From assembly GCF_009741735.1 (NCBI RefSeq), contig NZ_WHOH01000003.1, positions 496,001 through 560,000 of the forward strand: a stretch of DNA of 64,000 nucleotides. The letters run 5' to 3'. Both the position numbers and the translations under genes were made by a program. Below are positions 41,826 through 49,796 of this stretch, piece after piece; positions within the stretch are counted from its first letter, which is position 1; each line of letters opens with the position of its first letter. A model generated the notes under the pieces. That model saw only the letters and a program-made list of their open reading frames with translations, searched no databases and was not told where the DNA came from. Origin of the DNA: Lentibacillus sp. JNUCC-1 (GTDB taxonomy: Bacteria; Bacillota; Bacilli; Bacillales; Amphibacillaceae).

Positions 41826-42332
41826 ATGAGACAGGAAATGCATTTGCGCGTCATGGAAAAAGACGATCTCGAATTTCTTCATAAACTGAATAACGATCCG
41901 GCAGTGATGGATTATTGGTTTGAAGAACCGTATATGTCACTGGAAAAATTAAAAGATTCCTATGAGAAGAACCTTGATTCGGAAAGACACAGACAGTTTA
42001 TTCTGACCCAAAACGGCGAAAAACTCGGATTTGTCGGGTTGTTTGGTATGAATCAGCGTGATCGTAATGCGGAGTTCGCCATTATGATTGACCCGATTCA
42101 TCAAGGGAATGGTTATGCGAAAACGGCCACCCAGCTTGCTTTGGAATATGCTTTTGATCGCCTAAACCTTCATAAAGTCTACTTAATTGTAGATAAGGAA
42201 AATGAAAAAGCCGTGCATATATATGAAAAAGCAGGCTTTACTGTGGAAGGCACGATGAAGGAACATTTTTATGTGAACGGCAGGTATCATGATGCCGTGT
42301 CCATGTGTGTTCTGAAGCAGGACTTTCAATAA
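41826..42332 (+). CDS. speG: Spermidine N-acetyltransferase
   Basis: The 168-residue GNAT enzyme resembles SpeG closely: LRVMEKDDLEFLHKLNND, the DYWFEEPYMSLEKLKDSYEK segment that forms the polyamine site, the acetyl-CoA loop in MIDPIHQGNGYAKTA, and NLHKVYLIVDKENEKAVHIY. It acetylates spermidine or spermine to lower their free level. ATG 41826 follows AAAGGAG. It is monocistronic, ending at the terminator after 42350. Confidence 0.88.
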   Translation: MRQEMHLRVMEKDDLEFLHKLNNDPAVMDYWFEEPYMSLEKLKDSYEKNLDSERHRQFILTQNGEKLGFVGLFGMNQRDRNAEFAIMIDPIHQGNGYAKTATQLALEYAFDRLNLHKVYLIVDKENEKAVHIYEKAGFTVEGTMKEHFYVNGRYHDAVSMCVLKQDFQ

Positions 42333-42349
42333 TTGAACGAGAAATTGTT

Positions 42350-42388
42350 AGAACAGCCCGGTGAAATTTAGGTAACCGGGCTGTTTAA
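42350..42388 (+). terminator. Terminator of speG
   Basis: AACAGCCCGGT and ACCGGGCTGTT form an 11-bp stem followed by TAAGG; the tail is weak. Confidence 0.65.
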
Positions 42389-42406
42389 GGTATTGGAGTT
42401 GTTTGT

Positions 42407-43303
42407 ATGGGATTGTTTTTTTCAGTGATTTTACCCATTGTGGCTGTGTTTGGAGCAGGATATGTGCTGCAGCGGGTTAGAATGCTCGATGTCAAGTCGA
42501 TTGCGCCATTATCGATTTATATCTTTTTGCCGGCGCTTGTATTCACTTCTTTATATGAAGCCGATTTCAATGCGGGCTACTATATCATTATTGTATTTGC
42601 GTTCGCCCTGATGTTTGCCATGATCTTGATTAACAAAGTGTTGGCATGGGCATTTAAATGGAAACATTCTGTGGAGAGTGCTTCTATTTTGACGACCGCT
42701 TTTATGAACGGGGGGAATTATGGTGTCCCGGTGATTCTGTTCAGTGTCGGGGAGAAAGCCTTGCCATATGCGATTTTTTATATGGTATTGCAAACGTTAA
42801 TCATGAACTTTTTCGGTGTGTATTATGCTTCCAGAGGGACAGGCGGTACATGGATGGCCCTTCGCAAAGTGATGAAAATGCCGGCAACATACGCGACGAT
42901 TGCTGCGTTTGTCATGCAGCAGGTGCCAGTCGTAATTCCGGAATCTGTATACGGAATGCTGACACTGCTGGGAGACGCTGCGATTCCGTTAATGATGGTG
43001 CTTTTGGGGATGCAGCTTGCTTCCATTCAATCACTGAAGTTGAACTGGGAAGTGATCCTCTCGGCGACGAGTGTACGCATGATCATTTCACCGCTCCTCG
43101 CAGTGCTATTTGTGTGGCTTCTGGATGTTGATCCGATCATCAGTTCTGTTTTGTTAATCGTATCGGCAATGCCAAGTGCGGCAACCACGACCATGTATGC
43201 GATTGAATTCGATTCAGAGCCGGATCTTGTGTCAAGCGTTACTCTGGTCACGACCCTCTTCAGTATTGTGTCTGTGACGGTCTTGCTGCAATTTATCTCG
43301 TGA
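42407..43303 (+). CDS. AEC-family permease
   Basis: The 298-residue protein has ten hydrophobic segments and the auxin-efflux-carrier pattern: LPIVAVFGAGYVLQRV at the start, PALVFTSLYEADF, AFMNGGNYGVPVILFSVGE (about residues 100-118), MMVLLGMQLAS and the SAMPSAATTTMYA loop. Bacterial members carry carboxylates such as malonate or aromatic acids. Its position directly before the GntR regulator and hpa operon suggests uptake of hydroxyphenylacetate or a related acid, which is inference. Confidence 0.85.
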   Translation: MGLFFSVILPIVAVFGAGYVLQRVRMLDVKSIAPLSIYIFLPALVFTSLYEADFNAGYYIIIVFAFALMFAMILINKVLAWAFKWKHSVESASILTTAFMNGGNYGVPVILFSVGEKALPYAIFYMVLQTLIMNFFGVYYASRGTGGTWMALRKVMKMPATYATIAAFVMQQVPVVIPESVYGMLTLLGDAAIPLMMVLLGMQLASIQSLKLNWEVILSATSVRMIISPLLAVLFVWLLDVDPIISSVLLIVSAMPSAATTTMYAIEFDSEPDLVSSVTLVTTLFSIVSVTVLLQFIS

Positions 43304-43308
43304 ACGCA

Positions 43309-43337
43309 TTGACATCATATATGATTTTATATAAGAT
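43309..43337 (+). promoter_or_regulatory. Promoter and operator of the GntR gene
   Basis: TTGACA (43309-43314) and TAAGAT (43332-43337) are 17 bases apart. The palindrome ATCATATATGAT (43314-43325) lies between them. The same palindrome occurs in the hpa operon promoter. The start codon at 43347 is only about nine bases after the -10, so the mRNA may be nearly leaderless. Confidence 0.75.
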
Positions 43338-43346
43338 TGAGACATT

Positions 43347-44033
43347 ATGAAAAAAGAAAACAAACAACAAAAAGCCTATCGGATGATTAAAGCACGCATC
43401 ATTGAGCGGATTTACGCCCCTGGCCAGCGGATCGTGATTGACCAGCATGCCAAAGAATTTGAAACGAGCCAGATTCCGGTTCGTGAGGCGTTAAGACAGC
43501 TGGAGGCAGAAGAACTGATTGTTTATAAACCAAATATCGGCCCGGTTGTCGCAGAAGTGAATGAGTCTGATTACTCGGATGCCTTACGAACGCTTTCTGT
43601 TTTGGAAGGCTATGCCACTGCGCTCGCTGCCGGTCAGTTATCTCAGGAAACAATTGGTTATTTAAAAGAAAAGCATATCCACATGAAAGAGGCGCTTGAG
43701 GATTTTGACATTTTGCGGTACGCCACTTTAAACAGTGATTTTCATCAACTGATCACGGACGCATGCGGCAATCCATACCTGATACGTCTGATCAGGGATA
43801 CCTGGCAGCGTTTGGATTCCATCCGCGGACCAGGTTCGATGATGTATTCCGGGCGTGTGAAAGAATCCGTCGCGGAACATCAGCAGCTGATCAACATGCT
43901 TGAGACCAACGCTTCTCCTAATGAAATTGAACAACTCGCCCGTCATCATAAATTGCGGACGGCTGAGAACTTTGAAAAGCGCCGGATGAAAGACGATCAA
44001 ATAACTACTGATGAGCTGTCACCCCTTGAATAA
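43347..44033 (+). CDS. FCD-type GntR regulator of the hpa locus
   Basis: The 228-residue protein has an N-terminal winged helix (KAYRMIKARIIERIYAPGQR, SQIPVREALRQLEAEELI) and a C-terminal FCD ligand domain with its metal-binding His/Asp pattern (NSDFHQLITDACGN, VAEHQQLINML, ARHHKLRTAENF). FadR-type FCD regulators usually bind carboxylic acids. The shared palindrome before this gene and the operon downstream points to autorepression and control of hpa genes. No Shine-Dalgarno sequence is visible before the ATG. Confidence 0.88.
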   Translation: MKKENKQQKAYRMIKARIIERIYAPGQRIVIDQHAKEFETSQIPVREALRQLEAEELIVYKPNIGPVVAEVNESDYSDALRTLSVLEGYATALAAGQLSQETIGYLKEKHIHMKEALEDFDILRYATLNSDFHQLITDACGNPYLIRLIRDTWQRLDSIRGPGSMMYSGRVKESVAEHQQLINMLETNASPNEIEQLARHHKLRTAENFEKRRMKDDQITTDELSPLE

Positions 44034-44050
44034 GGGCGTGACAGTTTTTG
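44016..44050 (+). terminator. Terminator of the GntR gene
   Basis: CTGTCAC and GTGACAG with an inner CCCTT/AAGGG pairing form a stem overlapping the last codons, followed by TTTTTG. Confidence 0.75.
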
Positions 44051-44090
44051 TTTGTCGAGAATGATGTCGAACGATTTTTCAAAAAACGCG

Positions 44091-44119
44091 TTGACATCAT
44101 ATCTCAAATCATATATGAT
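44091..44119 (+). promoter_or_regulatory. Promoter and operator of the hpa operon
   Basis: TTGACA (44091-44096) and TATGAT (44114-44119) are 17 bases apart, and the -10 lies inside the palindrome ATCATATATGAT (44108-44119). A bound GntR protein would cover the -10. Confidence 0.75.
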
Positions 44120-44192
44120 TTATGTGAGATTTTTATTTATCAGAAAATTTGCAGCGGAATGGTAGTTGAACTCTGCTGGAAAGGAGCCTTAT

Positions 44193-45122
44193 ATGACTAG
44201 GATGACAGAAGCTAAAGCGCGTCTCAAGGGTTCTATTGCCCCTGTCATTACCCCATTTCATGAAGACGAAAGCATTGATTTTGATACGTTCCGTGAGTTG
44301 ATTCATTGGCAGATCGATGAAGGGAGTCATGGGATCTCTGTCACAGGCACGTCAGGGGAGCCGAGTTCTATGACGGTTGAAGAACGTGAACAAGTGATGG
44401 AAACTGCCTGTAAAACTGTTAACGGCCGTGTTCCTTTTGTTCCCGGTACAGGATCCGTGAACCATAACGAAGCACTCCGACTGACAAAAGCAGCACAAGA
44501 AATGGGAGCGGACGGGGCCCTGGTGATCGTGCCCTATTATAACAAGCCGAATCAACATGCTTTATACAAACATTTTAAAACAATTGCTGATGCAGTTGAT
44601 ATTCCGCTCATATTATACAATATCCCGGGGCGAACAGCGACAAATTTGGAAGCGGATACAATTGCTGCGCTTGCTGCTGATTGCCCGAATATCATCGGTG
44701 TTAAAGAATCAAACAAAGACTTTGAACATGTTAATAAAGTGCTGCTTAAAGCAGGACGCGACTTTAATTTGTATTCCGGGATTGAGGTGCTCTGCTATCC
44801 GATGCTGGCCATTGGCGGCGCCGGCCATATCAGTGCCACGTCGAATGTCGCACCAGCGAAAGTGGCCGACATATTCAATGAGTGGGAAGCGGGTAACGTA
44901 AAGTCAGCCCAAGCGCTTCACTATCAAATGATGCCGCTGAACGACGTTTTATTCCGTGATACAAACCCCGCTCCGGCAAAAGCTGCTCTCGGCATGATGG
45001 GCAAAATCAAGCCGGTTTTGCGCAAGCCGCTTGATGTGCCGTCAGACTCCATACAACAGGAAATTCATGACGTACTTGAATCATACGGGTATATCCGGCC
45101 AAGTTACGCAGATCCAGTATGA
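44193..45122 (+). CDS. DapA-family aldolase of the hpa operon
   Basis: The 309-residue TIM-barrel enzyme belongs to the DHDPS/N-acetylneuraminate lyase family. The Schiff-base lysine is in IIGVKESNKDF, the catalytic tyrosine in LILYNIPGRTATN, and the substrate loop is VTGTSGEPSSMT. As first gene of a homoprotocatechuate operon it more probably cleaves or forms a keto acid of that pathway (for example 2,4-dihydroxyhept-2-enedioate) than makes dihydrodipicolinate. ATG 44193 follows AAAGGAG. Downstream genes are co-oriented and closely spaced. Confidence 0.8.
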   Translation: MTRMTEAKARLKGSIAPVITPFHEDESIDFDTFRELIHWQIDEGSHGISVTGTSGEPSSMTVEEREQVMETACKTVNGRVPFVPGTGSVNHNEALRLTKAAQEMGADGALVIVPYYNKPNQHALYKHFKTIADAVDIPLILYNIPGRTATNLEADTIAALAADCPNIIGVKESNKDFEHVNKVLLKAGRDFNLYSGIEVLCYPMLAIGGAGHISATSNVAPAKVADIFNEWEAGNVKSAQALHYQMMPLNDVLFRDTNPAPAKAALGMMGKIKPVLRKPLDVPSDSIQQEIHDVLESYGYIRPSYADPV

Positions 45123-45159
45123 TAAACGTTAAAATTTTTCATAAAAAGCAGGTGAAGAA

Positions 45160-46650
45160 TTGGCACATGTCGAAATGAAAGATATTCAACTTTATATTAA
45201 TGGAGCCTTTGTCCCAGCACAGAACCAAGCCATGTTTGATAATTTAAATCCTTACACAGAACAGCGAATAAACCAAGTGGCTTCCGGGGGCAAGAAAGAT
45301 ATTCAGGCGGCATGCGCGGCTGCAGAAGCTGCATTCAAAGATGGGCCCTGGGGTCACATGAAGCTGAAAGACCGGATGTCCTATATTGAAAAGATTGCCG
45401 ATTTGATTGATGACGCTGTTGATGAGATCGCTGTTATGGAGTCACATGATACTGGCTTGCCCATTTCTCAAACACGTAAAATGGTCGCCAGGGCTGCGGA
45501 AAATTTTCGTTTCTATTCGCGCATGGTACAAACCCATTTACACGGTGACGCCTATCAAGTCGATGATACGTTTATTAACTATACCGTGTACCAGCCACTT
45601 GGGCCGGTTGGGCTCATCACGCCATGGAATGCCCCATTTATGCTGACGACTTGGAAGGTCGCACCGGCTCTCGCCTCAGGTAACACAGTTGTTTTAAAGC
45701 CTGCAGAACTGTCACCGCTGTCAGCCAACAAACTCGCTGAGATTATTGATGCAGCAGGCGTTCCAAACGGTGTGTTCAATGTGGTGCATGGGTACGGAGA
45801 GACAGCTGGGGCAGCACTCGTTCAAAACACCAAAGTGAAAGCGATTTCATTTACTGGCGAAACGGTCACCGGTAAAACCATCATTCGGAATTCCGCTGAT
45901 TCACTTAAGAAAACCTCAATGGAACTTGGCGGAAAGTCGCCGATTATTGTGTTTGACGATGCCGATTTTGACAGAGCCCTTGATGCGGCGGTCTGGGGGA
46001 TCTTTTCCTTTAATGGGGAACGCTGTACAGCAAATTCCAGATTATTTATCCATTCCGCGATCAAGGAGCCGTTCATCAAGGCACTCAAACATCGTGTGGA
46101 CCAGGTAAAGATGGGGGACCCGATGGACGACTCGACTGAACTTGGACCATTGATTGACCACGGTCATTTCTCCAAAGTATCGGGTTATATCGATAAGGCT
46201 GAAATAGAAGGCTGTGAGGTATACCAGGGGGCGTTACCATCTGGGATTTCCAAAGGCCACTTTGTACCGCCGACCCTGTTATTAAACGCTCGAAATGATA
46301 TGCAGGCCTCACAGGAAGAAATTTTTGGCCCAGTGATGTCAGTGATTGAATTTTCCAGTGAAGAAGAAGCAATTCAGCTTGCAAACGAGATCGAATATGG
46401 GTTGGCAGGATACGTCTGGACGAATGACATTAAGCGCGGTCATCGTGTGGCACAGGCGGTTGATGCCGGGATGCTGTGGGTGAATGCCCAAAACGTGCGT
46501 GATTTGAGAATTCCGTTTGGCGGCATGAAATCCAGCGGCATCGGACGAGAAGGCGGGCATCATGCACTTCTTGAATTTTACACAGAACCAAAAGCAATTC
46601 ACGTGTCGATTGCGGACCATCCCATCCCGCAATTTGGCAAAGCGTATTGA
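45160..46650 (+). CDS. hpaE: 5-carboxymethyl-2-hydroxymuconate semialdehyde dehydrogenase
   Basis: The 496-residue aldehyde dehydrogenase has NAD-binding GPVGLITPWNAPFMLTTWK, catalytic Glu in MELGGKSPIIVF and nucleophile Cys in FNGERCTANSRLF. The INGAFVPAQNQAMFDNLNPY start and C-terminal RIPFGGMKSSGIGREGG are close to HpaE. It oxidises the ring-cleavage product of homoprotocatechuate to the tricarboxylate. It starts at TTG 45160 behind AGGTGAAG. Confidence 0.9.
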   Translation: MAHVEMKDIQLYINGAFVPAQNQAMFDNLNPYTEQRINQVASGGKKDIQAACAAAEAAFKDGPWGHMKLKDRMSYIEKIADLIDDAVDEIAVMESHDTGLPISQTRKMVARAAENFRFYSRMVQTHLHGDAYQVDDTFINYTVYQPLGPVGLITPWNAPFMLTTWKVAPALASGNTVVLKPAELSPLSANKLAEIIDAAGVPNGVFNVVHGYGETAGAALVQNTKVKAISFTGETVTGKTIIRNSADSLKKTSMELGGKSPIIVFDDADFDRALDAAVWGIFSFNGERCTANSRLFIHSAIKEPFIKALKHRVDQVKMGDPMDDSTELGPLIDHGHFSKVSGYIDKAEIEGCEVYQGALPSGISKGHFVPPTLLLNARNDMQASQEEIFGPVMSVIEFSSEEEAIQLANEIEYGLAGYVWTNDIKRGHRVAQAVDAGMLWVNAQNVRDLRIPFGGMKSSGIGREGGHHALLEFYTEPKAIHVSIADHPIPQFGKAY

Positions 46651-46690
46651 ATGAACGAGAGAACGCATATCATTTAAGGAGGGACAATCT

Positions 46691-48157
46691 ATGGGAGCCA
46701 AGACAGGTGAAGCATATATCCAACGGTTGAAGGAAGCGAAAAACAATGTGTATATCCACGGAGAAAAGGTTGACGACGTTACGACGCATCCCGCATTTGC
46801 AAATGTGGTTCAGTCCATGGCCAAACTCTATGATCTCCAGCATGAAAAGCCGGAAAAAATGCTATATACGTCTCCTACAAGCGGTAAACCAGTAGGCATG
46901 ACATTTATGCAGCCGAAAACAATCGATGACTTGATTAAACGGCGGGAGGCCATGGTGGAATGGGCGAAAACGAGTGGTGGCATGATGGGCCGCTCGCCTG
47001 ATTATTTGAATGCCGACGTGATGGCAATGGGTATGAATAACAGTATTTTTGCCGAAGCCAATCCCTATTTCGCCGAGAACGCCCGCAACTATTATGAATA
47101 CGCCCGGGAAAATGATATCAGCTTAACGCATACCCTCATACACCCCCAAGTCAACCGGGCTAAAATGCAACACGAGCAAAAAGATGCCAATGTCGCCCTG
47201 CATCTCGTTGAAGAGCGGGACGACGGGATCATTGTAGACGGCATCAGATTGCTCGCAACCCAAGGCGCCATCACCGATGAATTGCTCGTATTCCCATCAA
47301 CTGTGAAAAAATCAGGGGAACTTGATGACCCTTATTCCTTGGCCTTTGCAATACCGAACAACACCCCAGGATTAAAATTTATCAGCCGTGAATCGTTTAG
47401 TTATGATAAAAATCCATGGGATCACCCGCTTGGTGCGCGCTTTGAAGAAGGGGATACCATTGTGTCTTTTGACCATGTCTTTGTGCCATGGGAGCGCGTC
47501 TTTGTCTGCGGTAACTCTTCAGTGTGCAACCGGACGTTCACAGAAACGAATGCTGTTGTCCACATGGCCCATCAAGTCGTGGCGAAAAACATTGTCAAAA
47601 CAGAATTTGTGCTTGGGGTCGCCTTAAGTATGATGGATGCGATTGGCATTGATCAGTTCCAGCACGTAAAAGACAAAGGATCAGAAATCATGCTGGCACT
47701 CGAAACAATGCGCTCCCACCTATATCGAGCGGAGCATAATGCAAAACTTGACGCATCCGGGACCATGACCCCGGACTTTAATGCACTGAATGCCGCCCGC
47801 AACTGGTATCCGCGCGTGTATCCGCGGCTTGCAGAAATTATCCGGATTCTAGGAGCATCGGGCTTGATGGGGATTCCGACAGAAGCGGATTTTCAGCATG
47901 AGGAGATCGGTCCTATTATTCACCGCGGTCTGCAAGGCAAAAACCTCGAAGGCTATGAACGGGTGCAATTATTCCGCCTTGCCTGGGACATGACCCTCAG
48001 CGCATTCGGCTCACGCCAGACCCATTACGAATACTACTTCTTCGGTGACCCAATCAAAATGGGCATGGCCTACTTCGACGGATATGACAAAGAACCTTAT
48101 AAAAACTACATCAAAGACTTCCTGCAACAAACTAAAACCACAACGAGAGTACACTAA
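46691..48157 (+). CDS. hpaB: 4-hydroxyphenylacetate 3-monooxygenase, oxygenase component
   Basis: The 488-residue protein is the FADH2-using oxygenase that hydroxylates 4-hydroxyphenylacetate to homoprotocatechuate. It shows family marks: GEAYIQRLKEAKNNVYIHGE at the N-terminus, GRSPDYLNADVMAMG, LTHTLIHPQVNRAK (substrate and flavin pocket), FDHVFVPWERVFVCG and FGSRQTHYEYYFFGDP near the C-terminus. The acyl-CoA-dehydrogenase-like fold and full length indicate a functional enzyme. It needs the flavin reductase HpaC, now encoded 3.7 kb downstream beyond an insertion. RBS AAGGAGGG is strong. Confidence 0.93.
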   Translation: MGAKTGEAYIQRLKEAKNNVYIHGEKVDDVTTHPAFANVVQSMAKLYDLQHEKPEKMLYTSPTSGKPVGMTFMQPKTIDDLIKRREAMVEWAKTSGGMMGRSPDYLNADVMAMGMNNSIFAEANPYFAENARNYYEYARENDISLTHTLIHPQVNRAKMQHEQKDANVALHLVEERDDGIIVDGIRLLATQGAITDELLVFPSTVKKSGELDDPYSLAFAIPNNTPGLKFISRESFSYDKNPWDHPLGARFEEGDTIVSFDHVFVPWERVFVCGNSSVCNRTFTETNAVVHMAHQVVAKNIVKTEFVLGVALSMMDAIGIDQFQHVKDKGSEIMLALETMRSHLYRAEHNAKLDASGTMTPDFNALNAARNWYPRVYPRLAEIIRILGASGLMGIPTEADFQHEEIGPIIHRGLQGKNLEGYERVQLFRLAWDMTLSAFGSRQTHYEYYFFGDPIKMGMAYFDGYDKEPYKNYIKDFLQQTKTTTRVH

Positions 48158-48220
48158 CATTTTGTTTTTATATGAAAAGCCGCTTGTCTTCAGGATCGAA
48201 GGGTCATAATGGAGAGCGAA

Positions 48221-48520
48221 TGTGCATATCAGCAATTGAATGTGCAAATATCGAAACGAATGTGCATATCTGCGATTGAACGTGCAAATATCGAAATGAG
48301 TGTGCAAATCCGCGATTGAATGTGCAAATATCGAAATGAGTGTGCATATCTGCGATTGAATGTGCAAATATCGAAACGAGTGTGCAAATCCGTGACTGAA
48401 TGTGCAAATATCGAAATGAATGTGCAAATCCGGGATTGAATGTGCAAATATCGAAACGAATGTGCAAATCCGCAAATGAACGTGCAAATACAGAAACAAG
48501 TGTGCATATCTGAGGATAAA
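48221..48520. repeat. TGTGCA array, 15 units of exactly 20 bp
   Basis: TGTGCA or CGTGCA recurs every 20 bp from 48221 to 48501. Two unit types alternate, TGTGCAAATATCGAAACGA and TGTGCATATCTGCGATTGA, giving a 40-bp superunit. Long open frames on the minus strand arise from the regular period and have no start signals, so I regard the array as non-coding. It lies between hpaB and hpaD inside the operon. Confidence 0.9.
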
Positions 48521-48613
48521 AACGCATAATCGAAAACTTGCTTCTCTGCTCTCAAACTACGAAGTTGTAATTTGAAAGGTAATCTGCTTGTTTTTCTGGG
48601 GGGATGGATATAG

Positions 48614-49597
48614 ATGGACGTTAATATTATTCGATGTGCCCGAACGGTTTTGCATGTGAGGGATCTGGAAGCATCTCGCCGGTTTTACGTAGAGGCGCTT
48701 GGGTTTATTGAAACTGAATCAGATGGGTCGCACCTTTACCTTCGCGGACTTGAGGAACATTGCCATCATAGCATTGTTTTAAAAAAGAAAGCAGAACCGG
48801 CTGTGGAAGCACTGGGATATAAAGTCTCATGCGCCGAGGATCTGGATCGCTTGGCCGCTATGTTTTCCGAAAAAGGCCATGCTGTTTCATGGCTGGAAAA
48901 AGGAAGTCAGAAAGCCATGGGACGTGCGCTACGTGTGATGGATATAGTCGGATTGCCACTGGAGTTCTTTGCGGAGATAGAGCCTGCTGAGCGTATGTTG
49001 CAGCGGTATGATCTGTATAAAGGCGCACGTGTACAGCGGATCGATCATTTTAATTGCATGGTGTCGGACGTTGGAGCTGCACAGGAATTCTATCAAAATG
49101 AACTTGGTTTCAGGTGTTCTGAATACACGAATACACCTGAAGGCGATGTGTGGGCGACTTGGTTGCACCGGAAACAGACGGTCCATGATGTGGCTTTTAT
49201 GAATGGGCCTGGTCCACGTCTCCATCATATTGGATTTTGGCTGCCTGATCCACTTGCGATTATTCATGCATGTGATGTGCTCGCCTCAATGGGATATGGA
49301 GACCAGATTGAACGCGGACCCGGCCGACATGGACTGTCCAACGCCTTTTTCCTATATTTAAGAGATCCTGACGGGCACCGGATTGAGCTGTATAACGGTG
49401 ACTATTTAACAAGCGATCCGGATTTCAAGCCTATCCGCTGGGATATCAACGATCCCATGCGGCAAACCTTTTGGGGCCACGCCGCACCCGACAGCTGGTT
49501 TGAAGAAGCCATGCCGGTTTTGGATATACAGACAGATAAACCAGTCCCCTTGAACCCGGGGAAATTAAAGCAACATAAACCAACCTTTGTCATCTAG
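48614..49597 (+). CDS. hpaD: 3,4-dihydroxyphenylacetate 2,3-dioxygenase
   Basis: The 327-residue extradiol dioxygenase is built of vicinal-oxygen-chelate modules. The metal ligands appear as His145 (RIDHFN), His205 (LHHIGFW) and Glu258 (GHRIELY), as in the Fe/Mn enzymes of Brevibacterium and Arthrobacter. It opens the homoprotocatechuate ring. It starts at ATG 48614 behind GGGGGGATGG, 94 bases after the 20-bp array, and is the last hpa gene before the IS1182-family insertion. Confidence 0.93.
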   Translation: MDVNIIRCARTVLHVRDLEASRRFYVEALGFIETESDGSHLYLRGLEEHCHHSIVLKKKAEPAVEALGYKVSCAEDLDRLAAMFSEKGHAVSWLEKGSQKAMGRALRVMDIVGLPLEFFAEIEPAERMLQRYDLYKGARVQRIDHFNCMVSDVGAAQEFYQNELGFRCSEYTNTPEGDVWATWLHRKQTVHDVAFMNGPGPRLHHIGFWLPDPLAIIHACDVLASMGYGDQIERGPGRHGLSNAFFLYLRDPDGHRIELYNGDYLTSDPDFKPIRWDINDPMRQTFWGHAAPDSWFEEAMPVLDIQTDKPVPLNPGKLKQHKPTFVI

Positions 49598-49796
49598 CAG
49601 TCTTATAAAATAGATTAAAAAGCTCTTTAATATAGTCTCTCTTAAAAAGTTATAATCCCTAACGAATATTAGAAATAAAAAGCGGACCAAAGAAAACTTG
49701 GAATAACTGCTTCTGGCAACCGCTCGGGGGAAACACTCCGCGTCCAGTGGGCGCTGATGAGCCTCCTCGCGCTGCGCGCTGTGGGGTCTCATCTAG

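Noticed and set aside
44193..45122. Annotation as dapA for lysine synthesis
   Set aside because: The gene heads a catabolic operon under a GntR operator and is not with lysine genes, so only the family, not the DapA function, is claimed.
48011..48555. Overlapping minus-strand frames with ICTF/FAHS repeats
   Set aside because: They are by-products of the exact 20-bp array (60 bp closes in frame) and partly antisense to hpaB. No start signals.
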